17,710 bases of DNA from JBFLXN01 sp040755715 [NCBI: Candidatus Edwardsbacteria bacterium] (GCA_040755715.1 JBFLXN010000045.1:1-17710); one strand, 5' to 3'; shown: positions 1 to 7,073, counted from the first letter of the stretch. Made by a program: numbers and translations. Notes: a model not told the origin generated them from the letters alone.

Positions 1-96
1 TTTGAGAAAGAACAAAAATCTGAAATTATTAAAAATTTATTATTTGAAATCAACTCAAAATCAAAAGAAAAAATTCAAGAATTACTTAAAAATTAG
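1..96 (+). CDS. C-terminal end of an unidentified protein (partial)
   Basis: An open frame enters from the left edge and ends at a TAG at 94-96, giving 31 codons. The peptide is rich in Lys, Glu, Ile and Asn and looks helical (it ends in IQELLKN). It is more A+T-rich than the neighbouring genes. The start lies outside the window and no family can be recognised from so short a tail. It could be the end of a real gene or chance coding. The absence of stops and the charged, helix-like composition favour a real gene end. Confidence 0.45.
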   Translation, partial: FEKEQKSEIIKNLLFEINSKSKEKIQELLKN

Positions 97-156
97 CTGC
101 TCACTTTTATTTTGCATTCAACCACTACCTGCTAAAAATCAAAAGAGATAATAAAT

Positions 157-254
157 CCAAGCACCTTGACCACAGGGTATTAACCCTGTGGCAAGTAAGA
201 CTAAGAACGGGGTTACCCTGCGGCAAGACCGCAGGATATTCTCAAGGTGCTGGA
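157..254. repeat. Folded palindromic element (outer stem enclosing two hairpins)
   Basis: A perfect 10-bp outer stem (AGCACCTTGA at 160-169 with its complement at 242-251) encloses two hairpins. One has 9-bp arms (170-178 with 183-191, loop ATTA). The other has 7-bp arms (217-223 with 229-235, loop CAAGA). The two hairpins share the string ACCCTGYGGCAAG, so one may be a copy of the other. The layout is a three-way junction. It sits between an end-of-gene on + and the 3' end of a minus-strand gene, so it could be a bidirectional end structure, a REP/MITE-like repeat or a small structured RNA. There is no T-run for a standard intrinsic terminator. It is not a tRNA. Confidence 0.6.
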
Positions 255-284
255 TAAAGCGGTAGGCGAAAAGCAGTCAGCAGT

Positions 285-737
285 CTAAAGAGCAAGTTCC
301 TTTAGTTTCTCGTTAGCGGTCCGAAGGCGAGCTGAGATTACTCTTAAAAGTGCCATCAAAATCTTTGCAGTAATCTTAGGGTCTGTTTCTAACATTTGTT
401 GAAATGCTTTCCTAGTAATGACTACGAGTTCAGCATCTTTTGACACTTTGGCAGTAGCCGAGCGAGGGCTATTATCAATTAAGGACATCTCGCCGAAAAA
501 ATCGCCTGGACCAAGTTTAGCTAAAATTTTTTCTGTCCCATCACCTGCCTTTTTAGAAATAGTTACTTCACCTGAATTGATGAGATAAAGTATTTCCCCA
601 GGGGTATTCTCAAAAAAAAGAGTCCGCCCTTTGGTGTAGTTTCTTAAGAATATTAATTTACTAATCCTTTCTAATTCGGATTGATTAAGATCCTGAAAAA
701 GAGAGACCTGTGTTAAGAGTTTTTGTAGATTATTCAT
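285..737 (-). CDS. Stand-alone cyclic-nucleotide-binding domain protein
   Basis: A 150-residue protein consisting of one cNMP-binding (CAP_ED) domain. The phosphate-binding cassette is clear at residues 82-95 (GEMSLIDNSPRSAT, with the conserved Glu and Arg), after a beta-roll region with YLINSGEVTISK at 51-62. A C-terminal helix follows (about 115-150), but there is no winged helix and no kinase, cyclase or channel module, so this is a bare sensor. Cytoplasmic; no signal peptide. The ATG is preceded by GGAGGT at a 5-base spacing. It is divergent from a paralogue at 818, with 80 bases between them, so the two probably share a regulatory region. The ligand (cAMP, cGMP or none) cannot be read from sequence. 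It probably acts through a partner protein, which is inference. Confidence 0.9.
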   Translation of the reverse strand: MNNLQKLLTQVSLFQDLNQSELERISKLIFLRNYTKGRTLFFENTPGEILYLINSGEVTISKKAGDGTEKILAKLGPGDFFGEMSLIDNSPRSATAKVSKDAELVVITRKAFQQMLETDPKITAKILMALLRVISARLRTANEKLKELAL

Positions 738-817
738 TGAACACCTCCATCTGCGAAACCAGTTGTTAGTTGTCTGTTGTTAATTATTAGTGAAATAGTA
801 GCGAAAGGAGTAAATAT

Positions 818-1288
818 ATGGGACTTGAATCTATCTTAAGAGAATTTCTTCTCTTTCAAGAAATGACTGAGGAAGAATTAATCAAAATTGCACCTTTATT
901 AACTTCTGCAAAAAGTATTCTCTTCTTGCCTGGCGCTTCTATTTGTAAAAAAGGCGATGCAGGCGATAGCCTCTATTTAATCAAGAGCGGCAAAGTGAGA
1001 GTCAGTGTGGCTGGTAATGGCAAGGAGATTATTTTAGCTGAATTAGGTGCAGGAAAATTTTTTGGCGAAATGTCTCTCTTGGATTTGGCACCTCGCTCGG
1101 CTAATGTGACCGCTCTGGAAAACACAGAAATATTTATCATCACCAGGGCTACGGTAGCATATTTGATTGAAAAGGAACCTCGTATTGCCGCCAAACTTAT
1201 GTTGGCTCTTTGCAAAGTTCTCTGCGCCCGGATTCGTGTGCTGGATGACAGACTTCAAGCTGTTTTGTCAGTTAGCAAAGAACAGTAG
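818..1288 (+). CDS. Stand-alone cyclic-nucleotide-binding domain protein
   Basis: A 156-residue single-domain cNMP-binding protein and paralogue of the divergent neighbour. The cassette GEMSLLDLAPRSA lies at residues 83-95. The beta-roll signature GDAGDSLYLIKSGKV is at 46-60. The C-terminal helix (about 120-145) resembles the CRP dimerisation helix, but no DNA-binding domain follows. The start is supported by AAGGAG eight bases upstream. The 3' end runs into a degenerate CCGCTTA-type repeat shared, inverted, with the tail of the gene at 1365. Likely a small soluble sensor or adaptor. With the CRP/FNR protein at 16919, the window holds three proteins of this superfamily. Confidence 0.9.
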   Translation: MGLESILREFLLFQEMTEEELIKIAPLLTSAKSILFLPGASICKKGDAGDSLYLIKSGKVRVSVAGNGKEIILAELGAGKFFGEMSLLDLAPRSANVTALENTEIFIITRATVAYLIEKEPRIAAKLMLALCKVLCARIRVLDDRLQAVLSVSKEQ

Positions 1289-1414
1289 TCACAAACCGCT
1301 TTCCGCCTCCCGCTTACTGCATACCGTTTACCATCTATTGTCTTTTCGTTCTTCTTAACATTTGCTATTTTTCAGCAGTTTGCGGTGAGCGGTTAGTGGA
1401 CAGTGGTCTAAAGA
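1289..1414. repeat. Inverted degenerate 7-mer repeat at a convergent gene junction
   Basis: From about 1291 to 1333 the + strand carries several variants of CCGCTTA/ACCGTTTACC. From about 1380 to 1410 the complementary pattern (GCGGTGAGCGGTTAGTGG) appears, so the transcript could fold back. The right half is translated as the last dozen residues of the minus-strand PHP gene. It may serve as a shared end structure for the two convergent genes. Confidence 0.45.
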
Positions 1415-2093
1415 TTTGTGACTCTGGGATATTAAGTTTCCGCACTATATTCAGTGGATACTCTAATCGACAGACTTTCTCTAAATTGTGTCCATCACTT
1501 CCCAAAGAAAATTTTACTCCTTTTCTCATAGCCATTTCATAAAATTTTTCATCTGGAGCTGGCCATCTTGCACTGATTTCTAAAGCCACATTCTTTTCAC
1601 AAGCAAGAGCAATAAGTCTTTCTGCCCACTGAGTTTGAAAGATAAGTTCGGTTATTTTTTCCTTTAAGGAAATAGGCAAAAGTGTGGGATGCGCTAAAAT
1701 ATCTAGGTGATAATGTTCCATTGATTTCTCTAGCAAACGAAGTATTCCTTCTATCAATTGCTCAGGTTTTTCCACGGAAGCATTTCCATCAAAGAAACAA
1801 ATTTCTCCCCAGTGGTGTACCCCACCAATCACATAATCCAATTTATCTAAAGCCTGGTGAGAAATCACCGGCTCTTTTCCCAAATCAAGTTCTATTGATT
1901 TATAAACTGGAAATTTTTGCAAATACTCTAAATAACTTGTCAGTGCCTCTTCTGAGAAAAGTTTGTCACAAGGACCATAATGGTCAGCAATACCTACTTT
2001 GTAATGGAAACTATTGGCAATCTCTACAATCTGGGCCACTGAAATTTTTCCATCAGAAAATTCAGAATGTGTATGTAAATCAAGAATAACCAT
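1365..2093 (-). CDS. PHP-domain metal-dependent phosphoesterase
   Basis: A 242-residue protein with the whole set of PHP metal-binding motifs: DLHTHS at residues 5-10 (H7, H9), ADH at 36-38, IELD at 67-70, GGVHH at 90-94, AHP at 134-136, EIS at 172-174 and GSDGH at 198-202. The length and motif set fit the histidinol-phosphatase/HisJ-like and general PHP phosphoesterase group, which hydrolyse phosphate esters with two or three metal ions. No polymerase or other module is attached. The substrate cannot be named; histidinol phosphate is possible but no his genes are near. The last residues (about 232-242) are encoded by an intergenic-type repeat, so the tail is probably an acquired extension. 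The ATG directly abuts the 9-mer array at 2094-2225 and has no clear Shine-Dalgarno sequence. It probably lies downstream of the phosphorylase at 2226 in one transcript. Confidence 0.85.
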   Translation of the reverse strand: MVILDLHTHSEFSDGKISVAQIVEIANSFHYKVGIADHYGPCDKLFSEEALTSYLEYLQKFPVYKSIELDLGKEPVISHQALDKLDYVIGGVHHWGEICFFDGNASVEKPEQLIEGILRLLEKSMEHYHLDILAHPTLLPISLKEKITELIFQTQWAERLIALACEKNVALEISARWPAPDEKFYEMAMRKGVKFSLGSDGHNLEKVCRLEYPLNIVRKLNIPESQIFRPLSTNRSPQTAEK

Positions 2094-2225
2094 TTGGGTT
2101 TATTGGGTTCATGGGGGTTGTTGGGTTTGTCGGGTTTGTTGAGTTTGTTGGGTTCAACCCAAAAAACTGGGTAAACCCGATAAACCAAGTAAACCCAACA
2201 AACCGTGTAAACCCAGTAAACTTAC
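2094..2225. repeat. Inverted array of degenerate 9-mers (long hairpin)
   Basis: The left arm (about 2094-2158) is about seven degenerate copies of TTGTTGGGT. The right arm (about 2159-2222) is about seven copies of the complementary AAACCCAGT/AAACCCAAC. The two arms meet at GGGTTCAACCC. The transcript could form a stem of roughly 60 imperfect pairs. The array fills the whole space between two same-strand genes and touches the ATG of the PHP gene, so in the shared mRNA it would sit at the ribosome-loading site. Confidence 0.8.
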
Positions 2226-3542
2226 CTATTTTTCGCTACTTACTATTTTCTTAATCAATGATGGGGGACTGACCTTTTCCCTTCCTATAGTGTAAGCGGC
2301 AAGAATTCTTTGAACCACTTCTTCCCCCATATGTTTCTCATTCGCCAGTACCACTGCTAAAATTTCTCCTTTTCTTACTTCGTCGCCTATCTTCTTTTCT
2401 ATCAGAAGTCCAACCGTTGGGTCAAGTTTGCTTTCCAAATTCTCTCGTCCTGCTCCTAAAGCCACGGCGGATAGACCAATTTCTAAACAATCAATTTTTT
2501 GCACAAAACCACTCTTCCTACTTTCGACTTTAAGTTTAACCTTGGCTTCAGGCAAGACTTTTTCCGGGATTTCTACTACTCTTCCATCTCCATTTTGAAT
2601 TTCAACCAATTCCCTAAATTTTTTTAGACCCTGCCTTGAATCCAACACTTTCTGCAAAATTCTTCTCGCTTTTTTAAAATCTTTAGCTTTCTTTCCTAAA
2701 ATAAGCATTTCTGCTCCTAAAGCCAAAGTTAATTCTTTTATATCTTCCGGTCCCTCACCTTTCAATACCTGTATCGCCTCTTTTACTTCCACAGCATTTC
2801 CGACGGCTTTTCCCAATGGTTGATTCATATCAGTAATTAGAGCTGCCACCTTCTTTTTCATTCGTTTGCCGATTTCTATCATCGTTTGTGCAAGTTTTTC
2901 TGCTTGCGTTTCTTCTCGCATAAAGGCACCGTTACCCGTCTTCACATCCAGAACTAAGGCATCTATTCCCTCAGCCATTTTTTTGGACATAATACTACTG
3001 GCAATCAAAGGGATGGAGTCCACTGTAGCAGTCACATCCCGCAAGCTGTAAAGTTTTTTGTCTGCCAGAGCCATTTTCTCAAAGGCTCCCATTATGCTCA
3101 GACCAATTCTTTTCAAATTGGTGATAAATTCTAGAATTGAAAGTTGTGTCTTAAGTCCAGGAATAGATTCAAGTTTATCCAATGTTCCACCGGTATGTCC
3201 TAAACCTCGTCCAGAAACCATTGGTACAGAAACACCAGCGGCCGCCACTAGAGGAGCGACCGTAAGAGAAAGTTTATCACCAACACCACCGGTAGAGTGC
3301 TTATCAACCTTAATGCCGGCAATAGATGAGAGGTCTAAAACTTCTCCAGATCGTGTCATTGCCGAGGTCAATGCCATTATCTCTTCAAAAGTCATTCCAT
3401 TAAAGAATATTGCCATTAGCAGGGCTGATATTTGATAGTCAGGAATGTTCCCCTCTATAAATCCTTTAACAAAGAATTCTATTTCCTCTGAAGAGAGTTG
3501 TTTTCCTTCTCTCTTCTTTCTGATAATCTCGTAAGGAGTCAT
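2226..3542 (-). CDS. pdp: Pyrimidine-nucleoside phosphorylase
   Basis: Catalyses phosphorolysis of uridine or thymidine to the free base and (deoxy)ribose 1-phosphate, in cytoplasmic nucleoside salvage. The 438-residue length is that of the family. The signature KVDKHSTGGVGDK (about 78-90) and SGRGLGHTGGTLDKLE (about 110-125) form the phosphate and nucleoside sites. The stretch SLRDVTATVDSIPLIASSIMSKK carries the conserved Arg, Ser and Lys that bind the base. The C-terminal alpha/beta domain with GAGR is intact. Several stretches (MSKKMAEG, KGEGPEDIKEL, MNQPLGKAVGNAVEVKEAI) read more like Bacillus-type Pdp than E. coli DeoA, so dual specificity is more likely than strict thymidine phosphorylase (deoA). 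The ATG at 3542 is chosen because MTPYEIIRKKREGK matches the family start. A GTG at 3566 or TTG codons just downstream of GAGG at about 3552 are alternatives. A consensus promoter lies at 3782-3810. Confidence 0.93.
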   Translation of the reverse strand: MTPYEIIRKKREGKQLSSEEIEFFVKGFIEGNIPDYQISALLMAIFFNGMTFEEIMALTSAMTRSGEVLDLSSIAGIKVDKHSTGGVGDKLSLTVAPLVAAAGVSVPMVSGRGLGHTGGTLDKLESIPGLKTQLSILEFITNLKRIGLSIMGAFEKMALADKKLYSLRDVTATVDSIPLIASSIMSKKMAEGIDALVLDVKTGNGAFMREETQAEKLAQTMIEIGKRMKKKVAALITDMNQPLGKAVGNAVEVKEAIQVLKGEGPEDIKELTLALGAEMLILGKKAKDFKKARRILQKVLDSRQGLKKFRELVEIQNGDGRVVEIPEKVLPEAKVKLKVESRKSGFVQKIDCLEIGLSAVALGAGRENLESKLDPTVGLLIEKKIGDEVRKGEILAVVLANEKHMGEEVVQRILAAYTIGREKVSPPSLIKKIVSSEK

Positions 3543-3580
3543 AGTCTGCAACAAGATATTCCTCACCTCGTTCGGAATAT

Positions 3581-3617
3581 GATTACGCAGATTTTAATCA
3601 CGGCTATCTGCGTAATC
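3581..3617. repeat. Perfect 12-bp inverted repeat (GATTACGCAGAT)
   Basis: The arms 3581-3592 and 3606-3617 are exact reverse complements separated by 13 bases. The sequence belongs to a degenerate ACAGATTACACAGATT type of repeat also seen, inverted, at 11736-11840. Confidence 0.6.
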
Positions 3618-3781
3618 TGTTCTTTAATTTCTGCCCCGACGATATGTCGGGAGGAATGAAATCAAGTATCGGATTGAAATTCCGATACTGCAAGTTAGTT
3701 ACCACGATAAATCGGGGTGAAACCCCCCATTTAGTAGCTACAGAATCACACCTGCTTCAGCACTTTTGTCAGGATATTTTT

Positions 3782-3810
3782 ATTATAACAAAACTAATTT
3801 ATCAAGTCAA
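3782..3810 (-). promoter_or_regulatory. Sigma-70-type promoter for the phosphorylase gene
   Basis: On the minus strand: TTGACT (3810-3805), exactly 17 bases of spacer, then TATAAT (3787-3782). This matches the consensus at 11 of 12 positions. The predicted transcript would start near 3775 and give a leader of about 230 bases before the phosphorylase ATG, containing the hairpins at 3581-3689. Confidence 0.7.
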
Positions 3811-3905
3811 GGAAATTCTTGCTAATGCACCGAGCCAAGCGAGGTGCTGAGGCCTAGAAGTTCCTTGACCCCTAATCTTTGTCTATTCTTTTAGCGGGGT
3901 CAAGG
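3806..3905 (+). promoter_or_regulatory. Two mutually exclusive stems upstream of the VIT/VWA gene
   Basis: The central segment TTCCTTGACCCC (3861-3872) can pair with GTCAAGGAA at 3806-3814 (9 bp, perfect) or with GGGGTCAAGG at 3896-3905 (10 bp, perfect). Both pairings use the bases 3863-3869, so they exclude each other. The first stem also encloses a small GCACC/GGTGC hairpin. This is the geometry of an attenuator or riboswitch-like switch, but no known class is recognised and no T-run follows. Confidence 0.35.
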
Positions 3906-4006
3906 GAAAAAACCTTACCACGAATTTAACGAAATTTCTGTAAAAATTTCGGGAATATTTCTCACCTTTTAGTGTATTATATAACAGAAAGAAAAAGCCG
4001 AAATCC

Positions 4007-4023
4007 AAAAAAGGAGGTCAAAG
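4007..4023 (+). promoter_or_regulatory. Strong ribosome-binding site of the VIT/VWA gene
   Basis: AAAAAAGGAGGTCAAAG precedes the ATG at 4024. AAGGAGGT is the full anti-Shine-Dalgarno complement at good spacing, which fixes the start. A possible -10 (TATTAT, 3975-3980) lies upstream but has no convincing -35. Confidence 0.75.
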
Positions 4024-6219
4024 ATGAAATACATCATTTTAATCCTGGGGTTGTCAGCCATTGCTGGTCTGACGAGTTTGTCCGCTGTCAGTGTGGCAGA
4101 GGCAGATGGCGTGCTGATTCCGATGCCACCTCACCCGAATGAACCATTTCCACCCGCCCTTTCTATCAAATATCATAAGGTGGAAATTAACATTGATGAC
4201 CAGGTTGCCAGAACCAGAGTTGACCAGGTCTTTCTCAATCCTTCACCCAGAGACTTAGAGGCAACCTATATCTTTCCCATCCCGGAAGGTGCCAGTGTCT
4301 CCAAATTTTCAATGTATACCGGTGATGAAGAATTGAGGGGTGAAATCCTGGATAAGAATGAAGCAAGAAAAATCTACGAAGATATTGTCAGAAGAAAAAA
4401 AGATCCGGCCCTGTTAGAATATGTGGGCAGAGATATGTTTAAAGCCAGAGTCTATCCAGTGCCTGCAAGAGGTGAAAAGCGCATCCGCTTGGATTATTCA
4501 CAGATATTAAAGATGGACGGCAATCTCTGCGAGTACCGTTATTCGCTCAATACCGAGAAATTCTCGGCTGAGCCAATTGAGGAAGTCAGACTGAGAATCA
4601 GTCTTACTTCAACCTCAAGAATCAAATCGGTCTATTCACCCACTCATGATGTTCAGGTTAACCGCCAGAGTGACCATTCAGTAGAAATTGAATATGCTGA
4701 AAAAGAGACCAAACCCGATAAAGATTTTATTCTCTACTACACTGTCTCTGACGAAGACCTTGGTTTAAATCTTTTAACTTATCGTGAGAGCGGAGAAAAG
4801 GGATTCTTCATAGCGATGATTTCTCCGGGCACAGAATTTCAAGAGATAAAAGTTTCTCACAAAGACATTCTCTTTGTCCTTGACCATTCTGGGAGTATGC
4901 GGGGAGAAAAACTCGCCCAAGCAAAGGAGGCTTTGCTCTCCTGCCTTGATGGATTGAATGCCGGAGACCGCTTCAATCTGATTGTCTTTAATGATGAAGT
5001 TGATGAATACAGAGCGGAATTGCTTTTAGCCAGTCAGGAAAATCTCTGGTCAGCCAAACAATTTATCCGACAAGTTGAGGCAGGCGGTAGCACCAATATC
5101 CATGAGGCGTTGTTAACCGCACTGAGAAGAATCAAGAATCACTCTCGTCCAGGAATCATCATCTTTCTCACCGATGGACTTCCTACTGTTGGAGTTCAAG
5201 ATATCTCTAAGATTCTCACTAATGTCAAGCGGACGAACGAAGAGCAAATGAGGTTATTTACTTTTGGTGTAGGTTACGATGTCAATACGCAACTGTTAGA
5301 TAGATTGGCTTCAGAAAATAAGGGTATTTCTGAGTATGTGAGACCTGAAGAAAATATAGAAGCCAAAGTATCCAATTTTTATAGTAAAATTGCCAATCCA
5401 GTGTTGACCGATTTGGCCTTAGATTTTGGCGGGCTTGAAGTTACAGAAATCTATCCAAAGGTCTTGCCGGATTTGTTCAAAGGTTCACAGCTTCTCATTC
5501 TCGGAAGATATGAGGGACAGGGAGGAACATCAATTATTCTTAGAGGGAATGCTGAGGGGAAGAGACGCACTTACACCTATAAGGGGTATTTCCCGAAATT
5601 TTTAGTCAAAAACGACTTCATTCCTCGGCTCTGGGCAGGAAGAAAGATCGGCTATTTGATAGAAGAAATTCGCTCTCACGGTGAAAATAAGGAATTAGTT
5701 GATGAGATTGTCTATCTTTCCAAGAAATACGGGATTATGACGGAGTATACCTCATTCTTAGTTGACCTTGATGAAAAAGTCTCCAGGAAAGAGGTTGAAT
5801 CAAAAGCCGGCAGGATTATGGCGGAAAAAGCCGCTCCAAGCGTTGGTGGAAGTGCAGTCAATCAATCAATGAATGCCCGAGCTCTGCAGTTCAGTGCCCA
5901 AGTCCCCCCAAATGTCTATTTTGATGCGAGCGGACAAAGACAGGAAATTAAAGGAGTATCGCAGATTGGACAGAAGACATTCTTCAACAAAAAGGGAAAC
6001 TGGGTGGATAATGAATTCCTGGAAAATAAACAGAAAATAATTCAGGTAAAACGCTTCAGCAAAGCCTACTTTCAACTTCTAGGAAAAGATAAGAATATTG
6101 GACAGTATCTGGCTTTGGGTGAGAATGTCCTTTTCAATGTAGGAAGGAATTCTGTTCAGATTGGTGAGGTGGGAAAAGAAGAATTCAGTAAGGATGAACT
6201 GGACGCCTTGTTTCGCTAA
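4024..6219 (+). CDS. Secreted VIT and von Willebrand A domain protein
   Basis: A 731-residue protein with a signal peptide (residues 1 to about 27, ending near VAEA-DG). A VIT domain follows (about 45-165; family-like stretches ATYIFPIPEGASVSKFSMY and ARVYPVPARGEKRIRLDYSQ), then a VWA domain (about 280-455). The metal-ion-dependent adhesion site is complete: D287-x-S289-x-S291, T357 in GGSTNI and D384 in FLTDG. About 270 further residues follow: a beta-rich segment, a helical segment (about 535-590) and a tail without recognised domains. The architecture is that of inter-alpha-trypsin-inhibitor heavy-chain-like proteins. In bacteria these are exported, bind partners through a divalent metal, and have poorly known roles. 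No LPXTG, PEP-CTERM or C-terminal membrane anchor is seen. It stands alone on this strand, so the context gives no further clue. Confidence 0.9.
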   Translation: MKYIILILGLSAIAGLTSLSAVSVAEADGVLIPMPPHPNEPFPPALSIKYHKVEINIDDQVARTRVDQVFLNPSPRDLEATYIFPIPEGASVSKFSMYTGDEELRGEILDKNEARKIYEDIVRRKKDPALLEYVGRDMFKARVYPVPARGEKRIRLDYSQILKMDGNLCEYRYSLNTEKFSAEPIEEVRLRISLTSTSRIKSVYSPTHDVQVNRQSDHSVEIEYAEKETKPDKDFILYYTVSDEDLGLNLLTYRESGEKGFFIAMISPGTEFQEIKVSHKDILFVLDHSGSMRGEKLAQAKEALLSCLDGLNAGDRFNLIVFNDEVDEYRAELLLASQENLWSAKQFIRQVEAGGSTNIHEALLTALRRIKNHSRPGIIIFLTDGLPTVGVQDISKILTNVKRTNEEQMRLFTFGVGYDVNTQLLDRLASENKGISEYVRPEENIEAKVSNFYSKIANPVLTDLALDFGGLEVTEIYPKVLPDLFKGSQLLILGRYEGQGGTSIILRGNAEGKRRTYTYKGYFPKFLVKNDFIPRLWAGRKIGYLIEEIRSHGENKELVDEIVYLSKKYGIMTEYTSFLVDLDEKVSRKEVESKAGRIMAEKAAPSVGGSAVNQSMNARALQFSAQVPPNVYFDASGQRQEIKGVSQIGQKTFFNKKGNWVDNEFLENKQKIIQVKRFSKAYFQLLGKDKNIGQYLALGENVLFNVGRNSVQIGEVGKEEFSKDELDALFR

Positions 6220-6272
6220 AACCCTCTGTGGGGGGCGTTTCATGAAATACCTCCTACAAATTAAATTCGTGG

Positions 6273-6863
6273 CTAAAGATATAATTTATTCTGGCGTATG
6301 TAGGACTCTACACTGGCGGGCACTAAATAGCGGATGGAATGACCCATTTTTATCCGGTGGCGAATCTCCGTAGCAGAAACACCTATTTGACTTACCTTAA
6401 CCACCACAACTTTCTTTCTCCATTTTGCTTTCACTTGATTTAAATCAAATCCTGGCCGGGTCATTACGACTACCTTTGATAATCGGAAGATTTCTTCTGG
6501 TTCTTTCCAAGTTTCAATTTCCACAAACTGGTCTGCGCCCATCACAAAAAAGAGTTTCGCCGAAAGGTTTTGTCGGCGAAACTCTCTAAGTGTATCTATC
6601 GTATAGGAAAGCCCTGGTCGCTTTATTTCCAAATCTGAAAAGGCAAAATAAGGATTTCCTTTAATGGCTAAGCGAATCATAGCCGCACGATGACTTCCCC
6701 TAAGGATTTGGTGACCAAGTTTGTGGGGGGAGGAAGCGGCAGGCACAAGGAAGAGTTTGCTCAGCTTTAATTTCTCTTTGACCTCTTCGGCCACAATGAG
6801 ATGACCGAAATGAATCGGGTCAAATGTTCCACCAAAAATTCCTAAACGCAAGATATAGCTCAT
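6273..6863 (-). CDS. nadD: Nicotinate-nucleotide adenylyltransferase
   Basis: Transfers AMP from ATP to nicotinate mononucleotide, giving deamido-NAD in NAD synthesis. The protein is 196 residues from the chosen ATG, normal for NadD. The nucleotidyltransferase motif GTFDPIHFGH (about 12-21) and the late motif VSATEIRHRI (the family's ISSTxIR position) are both present, with GADQF between them. The frame is open 21 codons further upstream, but that part is encoded by an intergenic repeat (CTCGTAGGA copies) and lies before the conserved MSYILRLGIFGGTFDP start, so it is left out. No strong Shine-Dalgarno sequence precedes the ATG. The upstream gene is the BamD-like lipoprotein, 210 bases away. 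Confidence 0.93.
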   Translation of the reverse strand: MSYILRLGIFGGTFDPIHFGHLIVAEEVKEKLKLSKLFLVPAASSPHKLGHQILRGSHRAAMIRLAIKGNPYFAFSDLEIKRPGLSYTIDTLREFRRQNLSAKLFFVMGADQFVEIETWKEPEEIFRLSKVVVMTRPGFDLNQVKAKWRKKVVVVKVSQIGVSATEIRHRIKMGHSIRYLVPASVESYIRQNKLYL

Positions 6864-6870
6864 TTTGCTC

Positions 6871-7060
6871 GTAGGATCACTAAGGCTCGTAGGAAACGCA
6901 GTATCACTTCGTTCGTTCTTGCGCAATATTTCTCAAAAGCAATAAACTTGAAATATTCTTTCTCTACTGCCCGCAATTACTTCGTCTTCTACGAGTCCTG
7001 CCTTAGGGGGACGATACTCCGTACTCCGAGTCCCGCCTTAGCGGGACGATACGACGTTTT
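6871..7060. repeat. Repeat-rich spacer between nadD and the bamD-like gene
   Basis: It holds two CTCGTAGGA copies, one extended to CGTAGGAAACGCA (6888-6900), which recurs at 16841-16853. It also holds a tandem pair of 26-base segments (6992-7017 and 7027-7052) that differ at two positions and are 35 bases apart. The second copy contains a perfect GTCCCGC-CTTA-GCGGGAC hairpin. No gene is visible here. Confidence 0.55.
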
Positions 7061-7073
7061 CCATTTACCATTT

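Larger units (their letters stand above)
3543..4023. other. Intergenic region of 480 bases with two promoter regions and several hairpins
   Basis: No credible gene is present. Contents from left to right: a perfect 12-bp inverted repeat (GATTACGCAGAT at 3581-3592 with 3606-3617); a CCCGAC/GTCGGG palindrome (3635-3651); a 9-bp hairpin (3665-3673 with 3681-3689); a consensus minus-strand promoter (3782-3810); a pair of competing stems (3806-3905); an 8-bp hairpin CGAAATTT/AAATTTCG (3930-3951); and a strong Shine-Dalgarno sequence for the + gene at 4024. It is the divergent control region of the phosphorylase and the VIT/VWA gene. Confidence 0.7.

Noticed and set aside
157-254. Cloverleaf-like fold considered as a tRNA
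   Set aside because: It has only two inner hairpins, no T-loop GTTCRA, no anticodon arm of the right size and no CCA-end geometry.
2094-2225. Short repeats considered as a CRISPR array
   Set aside because: Units are 9 bases with no unique spacers, are inverted about a centre, and no cas genes are near.
2866-3435. Two + strand open frames antisense to the phosphorylase
   Set aside because: They are shadows of a clearly conserved gene on the other strand and have no recognisable product or ribosome site.
3644-3850. A 68-codon + strand open frame in the control region
   Set aside because: It runs through hairpins and the divergent promoter and its translation resembles no protein.
3975-3980. 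TATTAT as the -10 box of the VIT/VWA promoter
   Set aside because: No acceptable -35 lies 16-18 bases upstream, so it is mentioned but not listed as a promoter.
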